A stretch of 64,000 bases of DNA, taken from the NCBI RefSeq assembly GCF_007747655.1, contig NZ_CP036274.1, positions 434,001 to 498,000 of the forward strand, written 5' to 3'. Positions 54,600-64,000 of the stretch are shown in pieces; positions within the stretch are counted from its first letter, which is position 1, and every line of letters begins with the position of its first letter. Source of the stretch: Anatilimnocola aggregata (GTDB taxonomy: Bacteria > Planctomycetota > Planctomycetia > Pirellulales > Pirellulaceae). Under the pieces are notes generated by a model. The model was not told where the DNA came from. It did no database searches and was given only the letters and a program-made list of their open reading frames with translations. The position numbers and the translations under genes were made by a program.

Positions 54600-57500
54600 C
54601 TATTCTTCAAAGTCGATGCCCAGCTTCTCTTCTTCTTCTTCCTGAATGATGATGCGTGGTGTCACCATCATCATCAAGCTTTGAGCATCGCGGCCGATAC
54701 CGACGTTGGTGAACAGACGGCTGACGTACGGAATTTTGCTCACAAGGGGCAAGCCACGTTCGACGCGACCTTCACGCAACCGCTTGATACCACCGAGCAG
54801 CACTGTACCACCGTCCGGCACGCTGACCGTCGTGGTGACCGTCGTGGTGGCCAGCGTTGGCAGCTGAACGGTCGTACCTTCGACAGTTCGCGTTTGACCG
54901 TTGGTGACGGTCTGATCGGGATTGGCCGGGTCTTGCACCACCGTACCACTGTCGGTCGTAACCTTGCCGTTGAAGGTGAAGGTTTCGACGTCGCCGATCT
55001 GGCTGAAGAACGGCACCAGGGTGAGGCGGACGAAGCGGCGATCGGACGAGACCACAGCTTGGACGCTCATCATCGTACCTTCGCTCAGCACCACAATCAC
55101 AGGCTGGTGAGCCGCGGCAAAGTCGCCGACGACGGGCACCACGCTGGTGACGAAGGGACGGAACGAGCTGTCGATGATGGTCGCTTGTTGACCGTTGAAC
55201 AACGTGACCTTCGGAGCTTGCAGCACGTTCGTGCGGTCGTCGCCCTGAGCGGCTTGCAGCAGGAAGAAGACCTCGATGTCGCTGAGGATCGCGAAGCCGA
55301 AGTTCGCAGCCGAACCGGCATCGAACCCACCGAAGGTCGGCGTGCTCGCACCGAAGCTGCCGTTACCAAAGCGGAAGTCGAGATCCGCCGTCGGGCCGTT
55401 CGGCGTCAAGCCAACCGCAAAGCTGCGGCCGTCGTCGTCGAAGGGGCTGGTTGGCACCGCCACCTGGCTCGTCGGAATCTGATCCGCAAAGCTGTTGAGG
55501 TGCGTGTTGTCGTCGATGTTGAAGTCGAAGTCGATACCGATCCGCTCGAAGAAGCGATCGCTGACCGTGATGAATCGGACTTCGATCGTCACCTGCAAGT
55601 CTTGCAAGCGGCGAAGCTGTTCGAGCAAGTCCGCGATTCGTTCGTGGATATCTTGTCGTTGGCTAACGACGAGGCTCAAGTTGGTATCGAAGCCCGAGAC
55701 CGAACCAGGACCACCGACGTCTTGCCACGAGTCAGGCTCGATGGTCGACGTGATGAGTTCAATCAGCGGATCGAAGTCAGCTTGCACACCACCGCCCATG
55801 CCACCGGGACCAGAACCCAACGAGCCACCCTGGCGAGCGCTCGAAGTGGGGAACAGACCGTTGGCACTGTTCTGTTGTTGCTGAGCCATGACCACTGGAT
55901 TCATCGAAGCAGGTGGCTGAGTGGTATCGGCAGCCATCGTCAGCGGAGCGCGATTGAGCGGACCTGAACCACCACCGTAGCCGAGCGAAGCCAGGCTTTC
56001 TTTCAAGGCACCAGCGATGCCCATGTTATAGGTGGGGGTGAAGTTCGGAATCGGCACGACCAGGTCGGCCACGTAGTAGACCTTGGCATACACATTCGAA
56101 TCGCGAGTTTGTTGGCTCGTGATGCGGAGCACTTCGTTCTGAATGACGTAGGACAGATTCAGCGGTTCGAGGAGCAGCGTCAACGCACTCTTGAGCGAGA
56201 TCGGTTGGCTCAAGTCGAGCGTCACCGGAGCATCGCTGGTCAAACCTTCGGCCCGCATACCTTGCGGATCGAGATAGATGTTCACACCGGTCATTTGACC
56301 GAGCAACGTCATCACTTCCGACAGCGGCCGTTCGGTGAACTTCACCTCCACCGGCTTGCCGAGCGACTTCTGAATTTCCATCTCCGCAGGAGACAGACGA
56401 TTCTGCATTTCTGCCCGACTGCGGCGACGGCGAGTCAGTTCGCCCCAACGCCGAACGTTGAAGACGATTGGTTCGCGATCGTCGAAGGCAATGGCCGATT
56501 CATCTACCGATTCCAATGCACCCTGGAACCCGCCAGTCTGGCGTTCCTTAATCGATTGCGAAGCAGCGATGTTGCGAGCGAGCGCGGCCTTCTCCACCAT
56601 GGCAGTCGTGATGACGCTATTGGGCTCGATTTCGCGAGCCTGCTTCGCAATCACTTCAGCTTCCGGGTAACGCTGTTCGTCCATCAACTTGTTGAATTGC
56701 TCAACGAGTTGAGCCATCTTGTTCTGCATTTCGCTGGTCAACTCGGCCGAGCGAGCGCGGTCGGCGAGCAGGTCGCGATTGCGTTCGGCATTGTCGATGG
56801 TCGACTTGTTCTGATCGATGTAGGTCTGCAGTTCGGCAGCCTTGCGATCGACACCGGTCAACAGGTTCTTACGAGCCGTGGTATCGATCTCGGCCGCACT
56901 AACGCGTTCGCGGAAGGCCTTGATCTTGGCAAGCGCGCCCCGCGGATCGGTCTGAGCCAGAGCTTGAGCAGCACTAGCTTCGGCGAGGAACTCGCGAACC
57001 AACCGCTGACGCGACAGTTCTTGCTGCGAGTTCACTTGTTCGAGCGGCGAGATCGGAGCACCAGGTCCCTCGGGACGAGGCAACGGCTGAGCCGGTGCAG
57101 TATTGGCCCGCAGGAAAGTGAGCTTGTCCCCCAGCTGGCGTTGCATCTCGGGATCGAGTTGATCCTTCTGCTTCCAGGCTTCTTGGAACAACTTGATCGC
57201 GGTGTCACGGTCCTGAGCTTCGAGCGCTTTCACACCCGCTTCGTACATCTTGGCCGGATGCGAAGCACCGATCGAATCGGGAGCTTGTCGCAACATGGCA
57301 GCCGATGTCGATGCTTGTTGCAGGCGCGAGTTGTCGGCCGCGGGGTTGTAGACACCGGGCGAAACGGGATACTTCGGGCCATCGTTGGCAACGGGTTCCG
57401 TGGCGCTGGCGGTTTGCATTCCCTGGCGACGATAGATGGCCTTGTCGACTTCGAGCACGATCTGCCACGGGCGAGTTTCACCCGGAGCAAACGCGTCATC

Positions 57501-58673
57501 AGGCACTCGCAGACCATCGGCCTGTTTGGCCAATTGGCCGGCAGTGTTCAAGTCGCCCTTATCGAGCGCCATGCGAGCCTGCGCGATGAGTCGCAGAGCT
57601 TCGGGTTTGTTAGGAACAGCTGCCTGGGCATTGCTGGGTTGCCCCGGCGGCGCGTAAGGCAGGGCAGGCAACCGTTGCGGTGGTTCGTCTGGGCGGCCCG
57701 GTTCGCGAGGCGCTGGCAGATTCAGATCGGCCAATTGCTCAGGAGTCGCTTGACGGCCAGTAGCTGGCGGCAGTCCCGACTGGGCCAATGGATTGGTCTC
57801 CATGGGCAACGCATAGGGATTGATTTGCGGTGCGACGTTCACGCCTCCTGGAGGAGCCTGCATGCCAGGCAGTAAGTTCGGCAGGTTCTGATCTTTCTCA
57901 CTCATGCCGGCCGTGTTCATGATGAACGGGCTGGTGGGGTTGAAAGCAGCGGGAGCCACCCGGGAGACATCGAGGCCGGCGGCGGTAATCGCAGCAGCCA
58001 CTTTCTCCGGCGAGTCCTCGTCGGGGCCGAATTGAACCCGCAGCCCCGCAGCCTTTTGATAGGCCGAAAGGGCGGCGAACTTATCGCCCTTAGCGAGCTG
58101 GGCCCGAGCTTCGTTGAGCAGTGAAGCCGCTTGAGCTTTCGCCCCATCGGTCATCTGGTTCAACGCTTGCTCTTGCGACTGCCGCTGAGCGAACGGATCT
58201 TGGGGAGGCGAAGGAGCAGCTGCTGGCTGTTGGCCAGGCTGATTCCACAGGGCCGGGAACAGAGAGCTCGGTTTGCGAGCACCACCTGTCCGGGCGCGTT
58301 CCTCGGCGGCCAGCTTGCGCAGGCTCGTCGGAGTATCGCCATACTTGGCTTGATAGGCGTCGTAGGTGACGCCCGTCTTCTCGGCCTGCACGATCAAAGC
58401 TTCCGCTTGATCGAACTGACCTTCTTTGACGGCTTTGCGAGCCTGCCGCAGCAGGTCATCGGCTTGCCGACGGGCTTCGCTGGCCTGATTAGAAATCTGG
58501 CCGGCGGTTTCCGCCGCGGTGATCCAAGCCACTGCCGTGGGCGTGGCCGCCTGACTCGACGCAAAGAGCATGGTCGATGCAACGACGATGCCCGGCAACA
58601 CGACGCTCGCTTTCAAAGCGCTTCTCCTGTTTCGAGAAAACCCGCACGCGCCAAGCTGCGGCCGGCGACCCAT
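54600..58673 (-). CDS. Very long secretin (type II/IV pilus-type outer membrane channel)
   Basis: 1357 residues from ATG 58673 (an upstream in-frame start is less likely). A signal peptide is near residues 22-43 (SVVLPGIVVASTMLFASSQAA). Residues ~45-780 are a long helical, Gln/Pro-rich region with repeated AxKxGQFDQAEALI- and ALDKGDLNTAGQLAKQADGL-type pairs. Then comes a secretin/TonB short N-terminal-type domain (VKFTERPLSEVMTLLGQMTGVNIYLDPQG) and the secretin core, ending with VPDGGTVLLGGIKRLREGRVERGLPLVSKIPYVSRLF and LMMMVTPRIII. Secretins form gated outer membrane pores. Typical GspD/PilQ are ~650-750 residues, so the N-terminal half is an extension. No gsp or pil neighbours are present. 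Confidence 0.9.
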   Translation of the reverse strand: MGRRPQLGACGFSRNRRSALKASVVLPGIVVASTMLFASSQAATPTAVAWITAAETAGQISNQASEARRQADDLLRQARKAVKEGQFDQAEALIVQAEKTGVTYDAYQAKYGDTPTSLRKLAAEERARTGGARKPSSLFPALWNQPGQQPAAAPSPPQDPFAQRQSQEQALNQMTDGAKAQAASLLNEARAQLAKGDKFAALSAYQKAAGLRVQFGPDEDSPEKVAAAITAAGLDVSRVAPAAFNPTSPFIMNTAGMSEKDQNLPNLLPGMQAPPGGVNVAPQINPYALPMETNPLAQSGLPPATGRQATPEQLADLNLPAPREPGRPDEPPQRLPALPYAPPGQPSNAQAAVPNKPEALRLIAQARMALDKGDLNTAGQLAKQADGLRVPDDAFAPGETRPWQIVLEVDKAIYRRQGMQTASATEPVANDGPKYPVSPGVYNPAADNSRLQQASTSAAMLRQAPDSIGASHPAKMYEAGVKALEAQDRDTAIKLFQEAWKQKDQLDPEMQRQLGDKLTFLRANTAPAQPLPRPEGPGAPISPLEQVNSQQELSRQRLVREFLAEASAAQALAQTDPRGALAKIKAFRERVSAAEIDTTARKNLLTGVDRKAAELQTYIDQNKSTIDNAERNRDLLADRARSAELTSEMQNKMAQLVEQFNKLMDEQRYPEAEVIAKQAREIEPNSVITTAMVEKAALARNIAASQSIKERQTGGFQGALESVDESAIAFDDREPIVFNVRRWGELTRRRRSRAEMQNRLSPAEMEIQKSLGKPVEVKFTERPLSEVMTLLGQMTGVNIYLDPQGMRAEGLTSDAPVTLDLSQPISLKSALTLLLEPLNLSYVIQNEVLRITSQQTRDSNVYAKVYYVADLVVPIPNFTPTYNMGIAGALKESLASLGYGGGSGPLNRAPLTMAADTTQPPASMNPVVMAQQQQNSANGLFPTSSARQGGSLGSGPGGMGGGVQADFDPLIELITSTIEPDSWQDVGGPGSVSGFDTNLSLVVSQRQDIHERIADLLEQLRRLQDLQVTIEVRFITVSDRFFERIGIDFDFNIDDNTHLNSFADQIPTSQVAVPTSPFDDDGRSFAVGLTPNGPTADLDFRFGNGSFGASTPTFGGFDAGSAANFGFAILSDIEVFFLLQAAQGDDRTNVLQAPKVTLFNGQQATIIDSSFRPFVTSVVPVVGDFAAAHQPVIVVLSEGTMMSVQAVVSSDRRFVRLTLVPFFSQIGDVETFTFNGKVTTDSGTVVQDPANPDQTVTNGQTRTVEGTTVQLPTLATTTVTTTVSVPDGGTVLLGGIKRLREGRVERGLPLVSKIPYVSRLFTNVGIGRDAQSLMMMVTPRIIIQEEEEEKLGIDFEE

Positions 58674-58908
58674 CGCACGAACCGCGGTGACCTGTCCGCT
58701 GGAGTCCGTAGCCCACAATCGAACGACGATTGCTAGCTCCCGCACTCGAACGGACCGTATCGGCTTGTCGCCAGGGATCCCTGACGAGACTTACCTGGGT
58801 AGACGAGAGGCGGGTAATTACTCGCCAGCGGCAGTTGGCGTCAAGAGACGTTTGTCGAGAATTTTCTGTTCGCGACAGGTTGGCGGCGTCGTCAGCTGGG
58901 CCGTTTTC

Positions 58909-60168
58909 TTACTCCCTCTCCTCGCCCCGTTTTTGAAAATACGGCCGGGGAGAGGGGCTGATCCGCAAACCCACTTCCCCTCGCAAATAGTCGGACTTAA
59001 CAAACCGCTTTCGTCCTTCCCCCACCGCGCTAAGTAACCGCGAGAGAGTCCCAACATCGTGCTGCCAGGTCAAGCTGAGCCGCAAGAGCGATTGCCCCGC
59101 TGGCACACTGGGCGGGCGAATACCCGGCACGAAGAAGCCCTGGTCGCGGAGCCAGGCAGCAAATCGCATCGTTGGTTCAGCATCGCCGATGCGCAGCGGA
59201 ATAATCTGGCTGCCAACATCCGGTAGCGGCCAGCCTTGCGCGCGAAGCTGCTCGCGCAGTTGGCTGGCACGCGCGAGTAACTCGATTCGCCGCTGCGGCT
59301 GTTCCTGCACAATGCTCAGGGCGGCAAGACCCGCTGCCGCAACCGCTTCAGGACATGCCGTCGAAAAGAAGTAAGTCCGCGCGCGATTGGTGAGCCAATC
59401 AATGAGCCGCTGCTGGCCAGCCACAAAGCCACCCATCGACCCCAGCGCTTTGCTGAGCGTGCCAACGCGAATATGCACGGCGTCTTCCACACCCAGGTGT
59501 TCACTCACACCGCGTCCATTAGCACCAAAGACGCCGGTCGCATGCGCTTCGTCGACCATGAGCATGGCGCGATGTTGCTCGGCTAGTTCTGTCAGGTAAA
59601 CAAGTGGCGCAAGATCGCCATCCATACTGAACAGGCTATCGGTGACGATTAGTTTCTTCTTCGCAGCGGGTGCCGCAGCGAGCAGTTCGCGCAGATGGGC
59701 TACATCGCAGTGCCGATAAACGACCACCTGAGCGCCAGACAGGCGACAGCCATCGATGAGGCTCGCATGGTTCAGCGCGTCACTAAAGACCACATCGCCC
59801 GGACCAACCAGGGCCGCGATGGTCCCGGCATTCGCTGCAAAACCAGTGGGAAAGAGGAGCGCCGCTGCGGTACCCTCAAATTTCGCGAGTGCTGCTTCAA
59901 GCCGCGCATGAAACTCGCCGCGGCCGATAATCAGCGGACTCGCTCCCGCGCCCCAACCTGCCTGGCGAACGGCGTCGTCAATATTTCCTTGCGACAGCGA
60001 CGCGGCAATTCCCAAGTAATCGTTCGAACCAAAATTGGCTAGCGACTCCCCGTTCAATATCACCTGCAGGCCACTCTGCGGTCCCGACCGAACTGCCAGT
60101 TTGCGCAGCAGTCCACCCGCAGCGAGTCGCGCTAGTTCGTCGTCAAGCCAATTCAGCGGATCGTGCAT
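58909..60168 (-). CDS. bioF: 8-amino-7-oxononanoate synthase
   Basis: 419 residues. PLP enzyme of the alpha-oxoamine synthase family: SNDYLGIA (48-55), PTGFAANAG (107-115), DEAHATGVFG (206-215) and GTLSKALGSMGGFVAG with the PLP lysine Lys240. It condenses pimeloyl-ACP (or CoA) with L-alanine in biotin synthesis. Related enzymes (KBL, serine palmitoyltransferase) are alternatives, but length and motifs favour BioF. The last ~30 residues extend past the usual end. aroA lies 45 bp upstream on the same strand. Confidence 0.88.
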   Translation of the reverse strand: MHDPLNWLDDELARLAAGGLLRKLAVRSGPQSGLQVILNGESLANFGSNDYLGIAASLSQGNIDDAVRQAGWGAGASPLIIGRGEFHARLEAALAKFEGTAAALLFPTGFAANAGTIAALVGPGDVVFSDALNHASLIDGCRLSGAQVVVYRHCDVAHLRELLAAAPAAKKKLIVTDSLFSMDGDLAPLVYLTELAEQHRAMLMVDEAHATGVFGANGRGVSEHLGVEDAVHIRVGTLSKALGSMGGFVAGQQRLIDWLTNRARTYFFSTACPEAVAAAGLAALSIVQEQPQRRIELLARASQLREQLRAQGWPLPDVGSQIIPLRIGDAEPTMRFAAWLRDQGFFVPGIRPPSVPAGQSLLRLSLTWQHDVGTLSRLLSAVGEGRKRFVKSDYLRGEVGLRISPSPRPYFQKRGEERE

Positions 60169-60213
60169 CGCCCCATCTTACTTCGATAGCGCCCCAGTGC
60201 TGTCGGCACCGAA

Positions 60214-61524
60214 TCAGCTGCCGACATCGCCGCCGGCAATCAGTTTTGTCAGATCGCTGAAGAAATGCGGATAGGTCTTGGCCGTGCAACCGGGATCGTG
60301 AATGACAACCCCAGGCAGATTCAAACCGGTCAGCGCCAGACTCATGGCCATGCGATGGTCGTTGTAAGTGGCAATCGCAGCACCGTGAAAATTGGCGTAC
60401 GAAGTTGGCGGAGTGATCCGCATTCCATCGTCGAATTCATCGACTTGCGCGCCAAACTTACGCAGCTCGCGGGCCAGGTCGCCGATGCGATCGGTTTCCT
60501 TATGCCGCACGTGGGCGATGCCGCGAATGGTGGTTGCTCCTTTCGCAAACAGCGCTACGACACCCAGCGTTTGCGCGGTATCGCTGATGGCGTTCATGTC
60601 GACCTCAATCCCCCGCAGCGGTTTGCCGACGACGGTGATCGAATCTTCCTGCGCGCACACTTCGCAGCCCATTTTTTCAAGGCAATCGACGAAGTCGACA
60701 TCTCCCTGCAAAGCAGCGCGGCCGAGTCCGCGAACGGTGACTTCGCCCCCCGTCACTGCTGCCGCGCCCCAAAAATAGCTGGCGGCCGAAGCATCAGGCT
60801 CGATAGCGTACTCGCGCGGTTGATACTGCTGAGCGCCGGGAATGGTGAACTGCGACAAATCGCCCGGATCAACGTTCACACCGAACGCGCGCATCAACCC
60901 CAGGGTCATGTGTACATAAGGCTGCGAAACGAGCACGCCGTCGACATGCACCCGCACGGCTTCGCGCGCGTAGGGAGCAGCCATGAGAAGCGCGCTGAGG
61001 AATTGACTCGAAACGTCGCCCCGAATGTTGGCCCGGCCGCCGGTCAAGCCTCGGGCTCGAATCAACACCGGGGGACAACCGGTCTTCTGTTCGCTGGTGG
61101 CGTCACTGCCGAGGGCATTGAGCGTGTTGAGCAAATCGGCAATCGGCCGCTCGCGCATCCGCGCGATACCGTCGAGCCGAAACGTCCCTTGGCAGGCTGC
61201 CAGCATTGCCGTGAGAAAGCGGACCGTCGTGCCACTGTTACCCACGAACAAGTCGGCTTGCCGTTGCGGAATGTTGCCGCCACTGCCATGAATCACGAGT
61301 GTCGTGCCAGCTTGCGATTCCTCAACGCCGATACCCAGGCGCGCCAGGCTTTCGATCATCACCTGCGTGTCTTCGCTGGCCAGCGCGCCGGTAAGAGTTG
61401 ACTTTCCCGCAGCCAGCGCTGCGATGATCAGCGCGCGGTTAGTGATGCTCTTGCTACCCGGCGGACGAATGCTGCCGTGAATAGGTCCGCAAGTCTGAAT
61501 GGCGATCGAATCGGGCGAAGACAT
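60214..61524 (-). CDS. aroA: 3-phosphoshikimate 1-carboxyvinyltransferase (EPSP synthase)
   Basis: 436 residues from ATG 61524 (a TTG two codons earlier is an alternative). EPSP synthase blocks: [94 protein letters not shown] and [16 protein letters not shown]. It joins phosphoenolpyruvate to shikimate 3-phosphate in the shikimate pathway. Cytoplasmic. The PQQ-propeller gene ends up 27 bp upstream on the same strand; bioF follows. Confidence 0.95.
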   Translation of the reverse strand: MSSPDSIAIQTCGPIHGSIRPPGSKSITNRALIIAALAAGKSTLTGALASEDTQVMIESLARLGIGVEESQAGTTLVIHGSGGNIPQRQADLFVGNSGTTVRFLTAMLAACQGTFRLDGIARMRERPIADLLNTLNALGSDATSEQKTGCPPVLIRARGLTGGRANIRGDVSSQFLSALLMAAPYAREAVRVHVDGVLVSQPYVHMTLGLMRAFGVNVDPGDLSQFTIPGAQQYQPREYAIEPDASAASYFWGAAAVTGGEVTVRGLGRAALQGDVDFVDCLEKMGCEVCAQEDSITVVGKPLRGIEVDMNAISDTAQTLGVVALFAKGATTIRGIAHVRHKETDRIGDLARELRKFGAQVDEFDDGMRITPPTSYANFHGAAIATYNDHRMAMSLALTGLNLPGVVIHDPGCTAKTYPHFFSDLTKLIAGGDVGS

Positions 61525-61551
61525 TAGCAACAGCGTCTTGAGAGGAGGAAA

Positions 61552-62769
61552 CTATTTAGCAGCGATTTTCCACAAGTTCTGACCAGTCCGAATAAACAAG
61601 CCATCACTGCTGACGGCTGGAGAACCCAGCACTTGCTCGCCCAGTTCGCTGGTCGGCGGGTCCTCGGGCTTCTCCGCACCCAGCTTCACGGCAAAACATT
61701 TGCCATCTTGATTGATACAGTACAAGTGCTCGCCAGCCACTACGGGGGTTGCCCAGAACGTACCGGCCAATCGCTGTTGCCACAGGATTTCACCCGTCTT
61801 GCAATCGCCGCAGGCGAGCACGCCGGCCTTCGACAAGATGTAAACGTGGTCGCCCACAATCACCGGGCTCGAATTACCCGGGGCGAGGCGATTCGATTCC
61901 CAGGCGACCGTCGGGCTGGTCGTCGTGGCTGTCGCTTCGAGCAGAGTCAGTCCTTTGGCCGGCAGAAAAACGCGATCCTGCGCAGCGGTGGCGGAAGGAA
62001 TGATCGAGCACTGCGCATCGTATTTCCACACCTGCTTGCCCGAGCGTGGCTCATGCGCGGTAAGGACTCCTGGTGATTGCAGCAGAACCACTTCCTTGCC
62101 GGTAGCATCGCGCAGCAATGCGGGCGAAGCCCAGTTGGCAGATGCCTTGCGAGTTTCTCGCCAGAGCGTTTCACCGGTCAACGTATCTAGCCCTGCAGCG
62201 AACGAATCGCCTTGATTTTCAATTTGTACAACGACTGCTCCGCCAGCGACGACGGGCGAGCTCGACATCCCCACATCGTTGCCCGCTTTGGGAAAGTCGT
62301 AACCGAGACCGCGATACCACTGCAAGTTGCCATCGAGATCGAGGCAGATCAAATCGTTCGAAGAGAAGAACGCGAAGACCCGCTCGCCATCGCTGGCTGG
62401 TGTCGGCGCGGCATTAGCACTCGTGGGATGATGAAAGCAGCGACCGGTGGCCCAGAATTGACGGTGCCACAATTGCTTGCCGCTGTCGGTATCGAAGCAC
62501 AGCACGTGCAGCCGATCTTGCACGACGGGACCCGAGCTGGCAGTAACGAAAACCTTCTTCCCCACGACGATCGGCCCGGAAACTCCCTTGCCAACCAGCG
62601 GCGACTTCCAGGCGACGTTCTTTTCGGCAGTGAAATCGACCGGCACTTTGGCCGACGCAGCTACGCTGCTGTTATCGCTGCCGCGAAACTGCAACCAGTC
62701 GGCAGCGAAGGTGGTCGTGGCAAATAGACTCAGTACACAGCCGAGCAGGAACACTTGTTTCGTTGGCAT
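61552..62769 (-). CDS. Secreted PQQ-type beta-propeller repeat protein
   Basis: 405 residues from ATG 62769, the start that gives a signal peptide (MPTKQVFLLGCVLSLFATTTFAADW). The mature protein opens with DWLQFRGSDNSSVA, parallel to ENWPQWRGPNGTGVS of the paralogue at 11534-12835. Blades include LHVLCFDTDSGKQLWHRQF, LICLDLDGNLQWYRGLG, AGLDTLTGETLWRE and LACGDCKTGEILWQQRL. The fold is that of PQQ-binding and BamB propellers; no dehydrogenase active site is evident. It starts 57 bp after the neighbouring secreted protein gene, so they are probably one transcript. Confidence 0.88.
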   Translation of the reverse strand: MPTKQVFLLGCVLSLFATTTFAADWLQFRGSDNSSVAASAKVPVDFTAEKNVAWKSPLVGKGVSGPIVVGKKVFVTASSGPVVQDRLHVLCFDTDSGKQLWHRQFWATGRCFHHPTSANAAPTPASDGERVFAFFSSNDLICLDLDGNLQWYRGLGYDFPKAGNDVGMSSSPVVAGGAVVVQIENQGDSFAAGLDTLTGETLWRETRKASANWASPALLRDATGKEVVLLQSPGVLTAHEPRSGKQVWKYDAQCSIIPSATAAQDRVFLPAKGLTLLEATATTTSPTVAWESNRLAPGNSSPVIVGDHVYILSKAGVLACGDCKTGEILWQQRLAGTFWATPVVAGEHLYCINQDGKCFAVKLGAEKPEDPPTSELGEQVLGSPAVSSDGLFIRTGQNLWKIAAK

Positions 62770-62825
62770 ATTGGTTTCTCGAAATGAATGTGCGGAATTT
62801 AGTGGCCGGCAGGCACAGCAGGTAG

Positions 62826-64000
62826 CTATTTGAGCAACGTCGATCCCGGCAAGGCCGAGGTGCGTACGGTAGGTCGATCGGTCGAAAGAATCGCGGTGCC
62901 GATGGCATCGCAAACCCGCAGTTGAAACTTCCAGTCCTGGGCCCACATTTCTTTCTGCTCGTTCTGGCAGACCTTGATCAGAATCGTGTTCTTGCCGGCC
63001 TTCAGTTCACCTTTGGAGTTGTACTGATCGACCTGAATCCCTGCGTGATAAACGTGGTTCGCGGTCAGTTCTTTGCCATTCACCCAGAGCTTGTTCGCGT
63101 TAATGCTCCCCAAGCGAAAGTCAGCGGGCTGATCTTTGTCACTTAGAAACTCGGTGTACGCATAAGCCACGGCACCCTTATGTTTGTCGAGAGCCTTCGT
63201 CAGGTCGACAATGCCGAATTCGTCGGTCGAAGTATGCGAGATCCAACCGATCTCCTCTTTCTGCCCGGCATATTTCGCCGTCAGATCGACCCCCTTCTCG
63301 GGTGGATAGGCCACGTCCCAACCGGCGTCGTCAACGTTGTCGAATGGGCCGACAATGTGCCAGGTGGTGATGAAACCCATGTGTGTCGGCACATTGGCCT
63401 TCTCGCCAAGATCCTTCAACTTGGCGCTGGCGGCCTTGATCTGATCGAGATCGCGGGCCGCGGTCAGCGCGTTCTGATACATCTTCACGGCCGTGGGCTG
63501 GGCGGAAATTTTGGCCGCATCGTCCAGGGCTTTGGCCACAGCTTCGCGGCGAAGCTCCAAGCTCGGATCGTTGAGCAGCGTGGGAATCAGCCGCTCAGGA
63601 GCTGTCTTATCTTGCTGGGCGATCAGTTCAAAAGCCAACCGCCGGCCGCGCGGTGAATGCCGCGTATCTTTGAGAAACAGTTCCAACTGAGCAACCGGAA
63701 GCGGCTTGCCCGCATCGACTTGCTTTTGCGCGACAGCTTCGGCGGCGGCGCGAATCCAGTTCTCCACGAGTGGCTCAGCACCGTCCATGGCGGCAATGAT
63801 GATTGGTAGCGCGGCGGCATCGGCCTGCGAGACCTTCTTCATCGCCAGCGAAGCATCGCGATTCCCTTCCCCCTTGGCCTGGACCGCGCGAATTTTGGCT
63901 AACTCGGGAGACAGATCGTGCGCGGGGTCCGCAGCACTGGCCACTGACCACAACAAAGCGGCACCACTGGCGGCAAAACAAACGATCCGCGCTGCGAAGA
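62826..64000 (-). CDS. Secreted HEAT-like protein with C-terminal beta domain, 5' end missing
   Basis: The frame stays open to the window edge, so the true start lies beyond 64000. The visible N-terminus (ARIVCFAASGAALLWSVASAADP) is a signal peptide cut just before DPAHDL. Residues after it are helical and HEAT-like (ALPIIIAAMDGAEPLVENWIRAAAEAV, PERLIPTLLNDPSLELRREAVAKAL). The C-terminal half has a beta pattern with GFITTWHIVGPFDN and LGSINANKLWVNGKEL, like sugar-binding jelly-roll modules found in planctomycete secreted proteins. Probably cotranscribed with the PQQ propeller. Function unknown. Confidence 0.75.
   Translation of the reverse strand, partial: FAARIVCFAASGAALLWSVASAADPAHDLSPELAKIRAVQAKGEGNRDASLAMKKVSQADAAALPIIIAAMDGAEPLVENWIRAAAEAVAQKQVDAGKPLPVAQLELFLKDTRHSPRGRRLAFELIAQQDKTAPERLIPTLLNDPSLELRREAVAKALDDAAKISAQPTAVKMYQNALTAARDLDQIKAASAKLKDLGEKANVPTHMGFITTWHIVGPFDNVDDAGWDVAYPPEKGVDLTAKYAGQKEEIGWISHTSTDEFGIVDLTKALDKHKGAVAYAYTEFLSDKDQPADFRLGSINANKLWVNGKELTANHVYHAGIQVDQYNSKGELKAGKNTILIKVCQNEQKEMWAQDWKFQLRVCDAIGTAILSTDRPTVRTSALPGSTLLK

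Noticed and set aside
54681..55967. A 428-codon plus-strand frame rich in Arg, Asp and Val antisense to the secretin core
   Set aside because: Low-complexity charged composition typical of a reverse-complement frame; the secretin motifs are on the other strand.
56109..57875. A 588-codon plus-strand open frame antisense to the secretin gene
   Set aside because: It lies wholly within the secretin; His/Arg/Gln-rich composition and no family features mark it as a shadow.

Overview
The window looks like a chromosomal segment of a planctomycete (Planctomycetota, most likely Pirellulales; this placement is inferred). Evidence is the set of families that are hallmark expansions in that phylum: two DUF1501 proteins, a cytochrome-type PSCyt1/DUF1549/DUF1553 protein, a zinc-ribbon DUF1559 protein, two secreted PQQ-type beta-propellers, a DUF1844 protein, a secreted HEAT-like protein and a 1.36k-residue secretin. 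The DNA is GC-rich, genes sit on both strands in short operons, and about 50 protein genes plus one tRNA can be supported. No rRNA, CRISPR array, prophage or transposase gene was seen.

Layout. 1-6 kb: end of an S1/P1 nuclease, DUF1559 protein, proB, a membrane protein, gluQ and a flavoprotein. 6.2 kb: tRNA-Met(CAU) with its terminator. 6.3-12.8 kb: secreted EEP phosphatase/nuclease, a DUF1501 and PSCyt1 operon, and a PQQ propeller. 12.9-16.3 kb: DUF1844, small unknown genes, one apparently broken by an in-frame TGA, a YkgJ-type protein and kamA. 16.7-24.7 kb: fabF/acpP, a two-propeller sugar dehydrogenase, a cupin, a Uma2 endonuclease with an internal duplication, a sugar isomerase and a MoaD/ThiS protein. 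25-31 kb: an inorganic-carbon (DAB) transporter operon with one DabA and two different proton-channel-like subunits. 31.4-32.9 kb: hcp and tagJ of type VI secretion, without the rest of the machine. 33.4-41 kb: YkgJ plus PKMT-like methyltransferase, a HEAT-like protein, a SEC-C protein and GDPD. 41-50 kb: DUF1501, TPR, a zinc-less M16 homologue, GNAT, a large membrane protein and a membrane-anchored unknown. 50.7-58.7 kb: motB/motA, a GAF-PP2C phosphatase and the secretin. 58.9-64 kb: bioF, aroA, a second PQQ propeller and a secreted protein running off the end.

Most noteworthy non-coding signals: (1) a ~95-nt three-hairpin element present twice, at 11.3 kb (+) and 40.0 kb (-), whose outer stems differ in sequence but keep pairing, each in the sense orientation upstream of a gene; (2) a 22-bp palindromic repeat around CCCGACGCGTCAGCGAGGG at four places, always sense and at or just after a stop codon, twice supplying the stop codon itself and twice followed by an inverted partner; (3) a GGGAACT tandem repeat able to form a G-quadruplex in the motA/PP2C divergent region; (4) paired hairpins separating hcp from tagJ.
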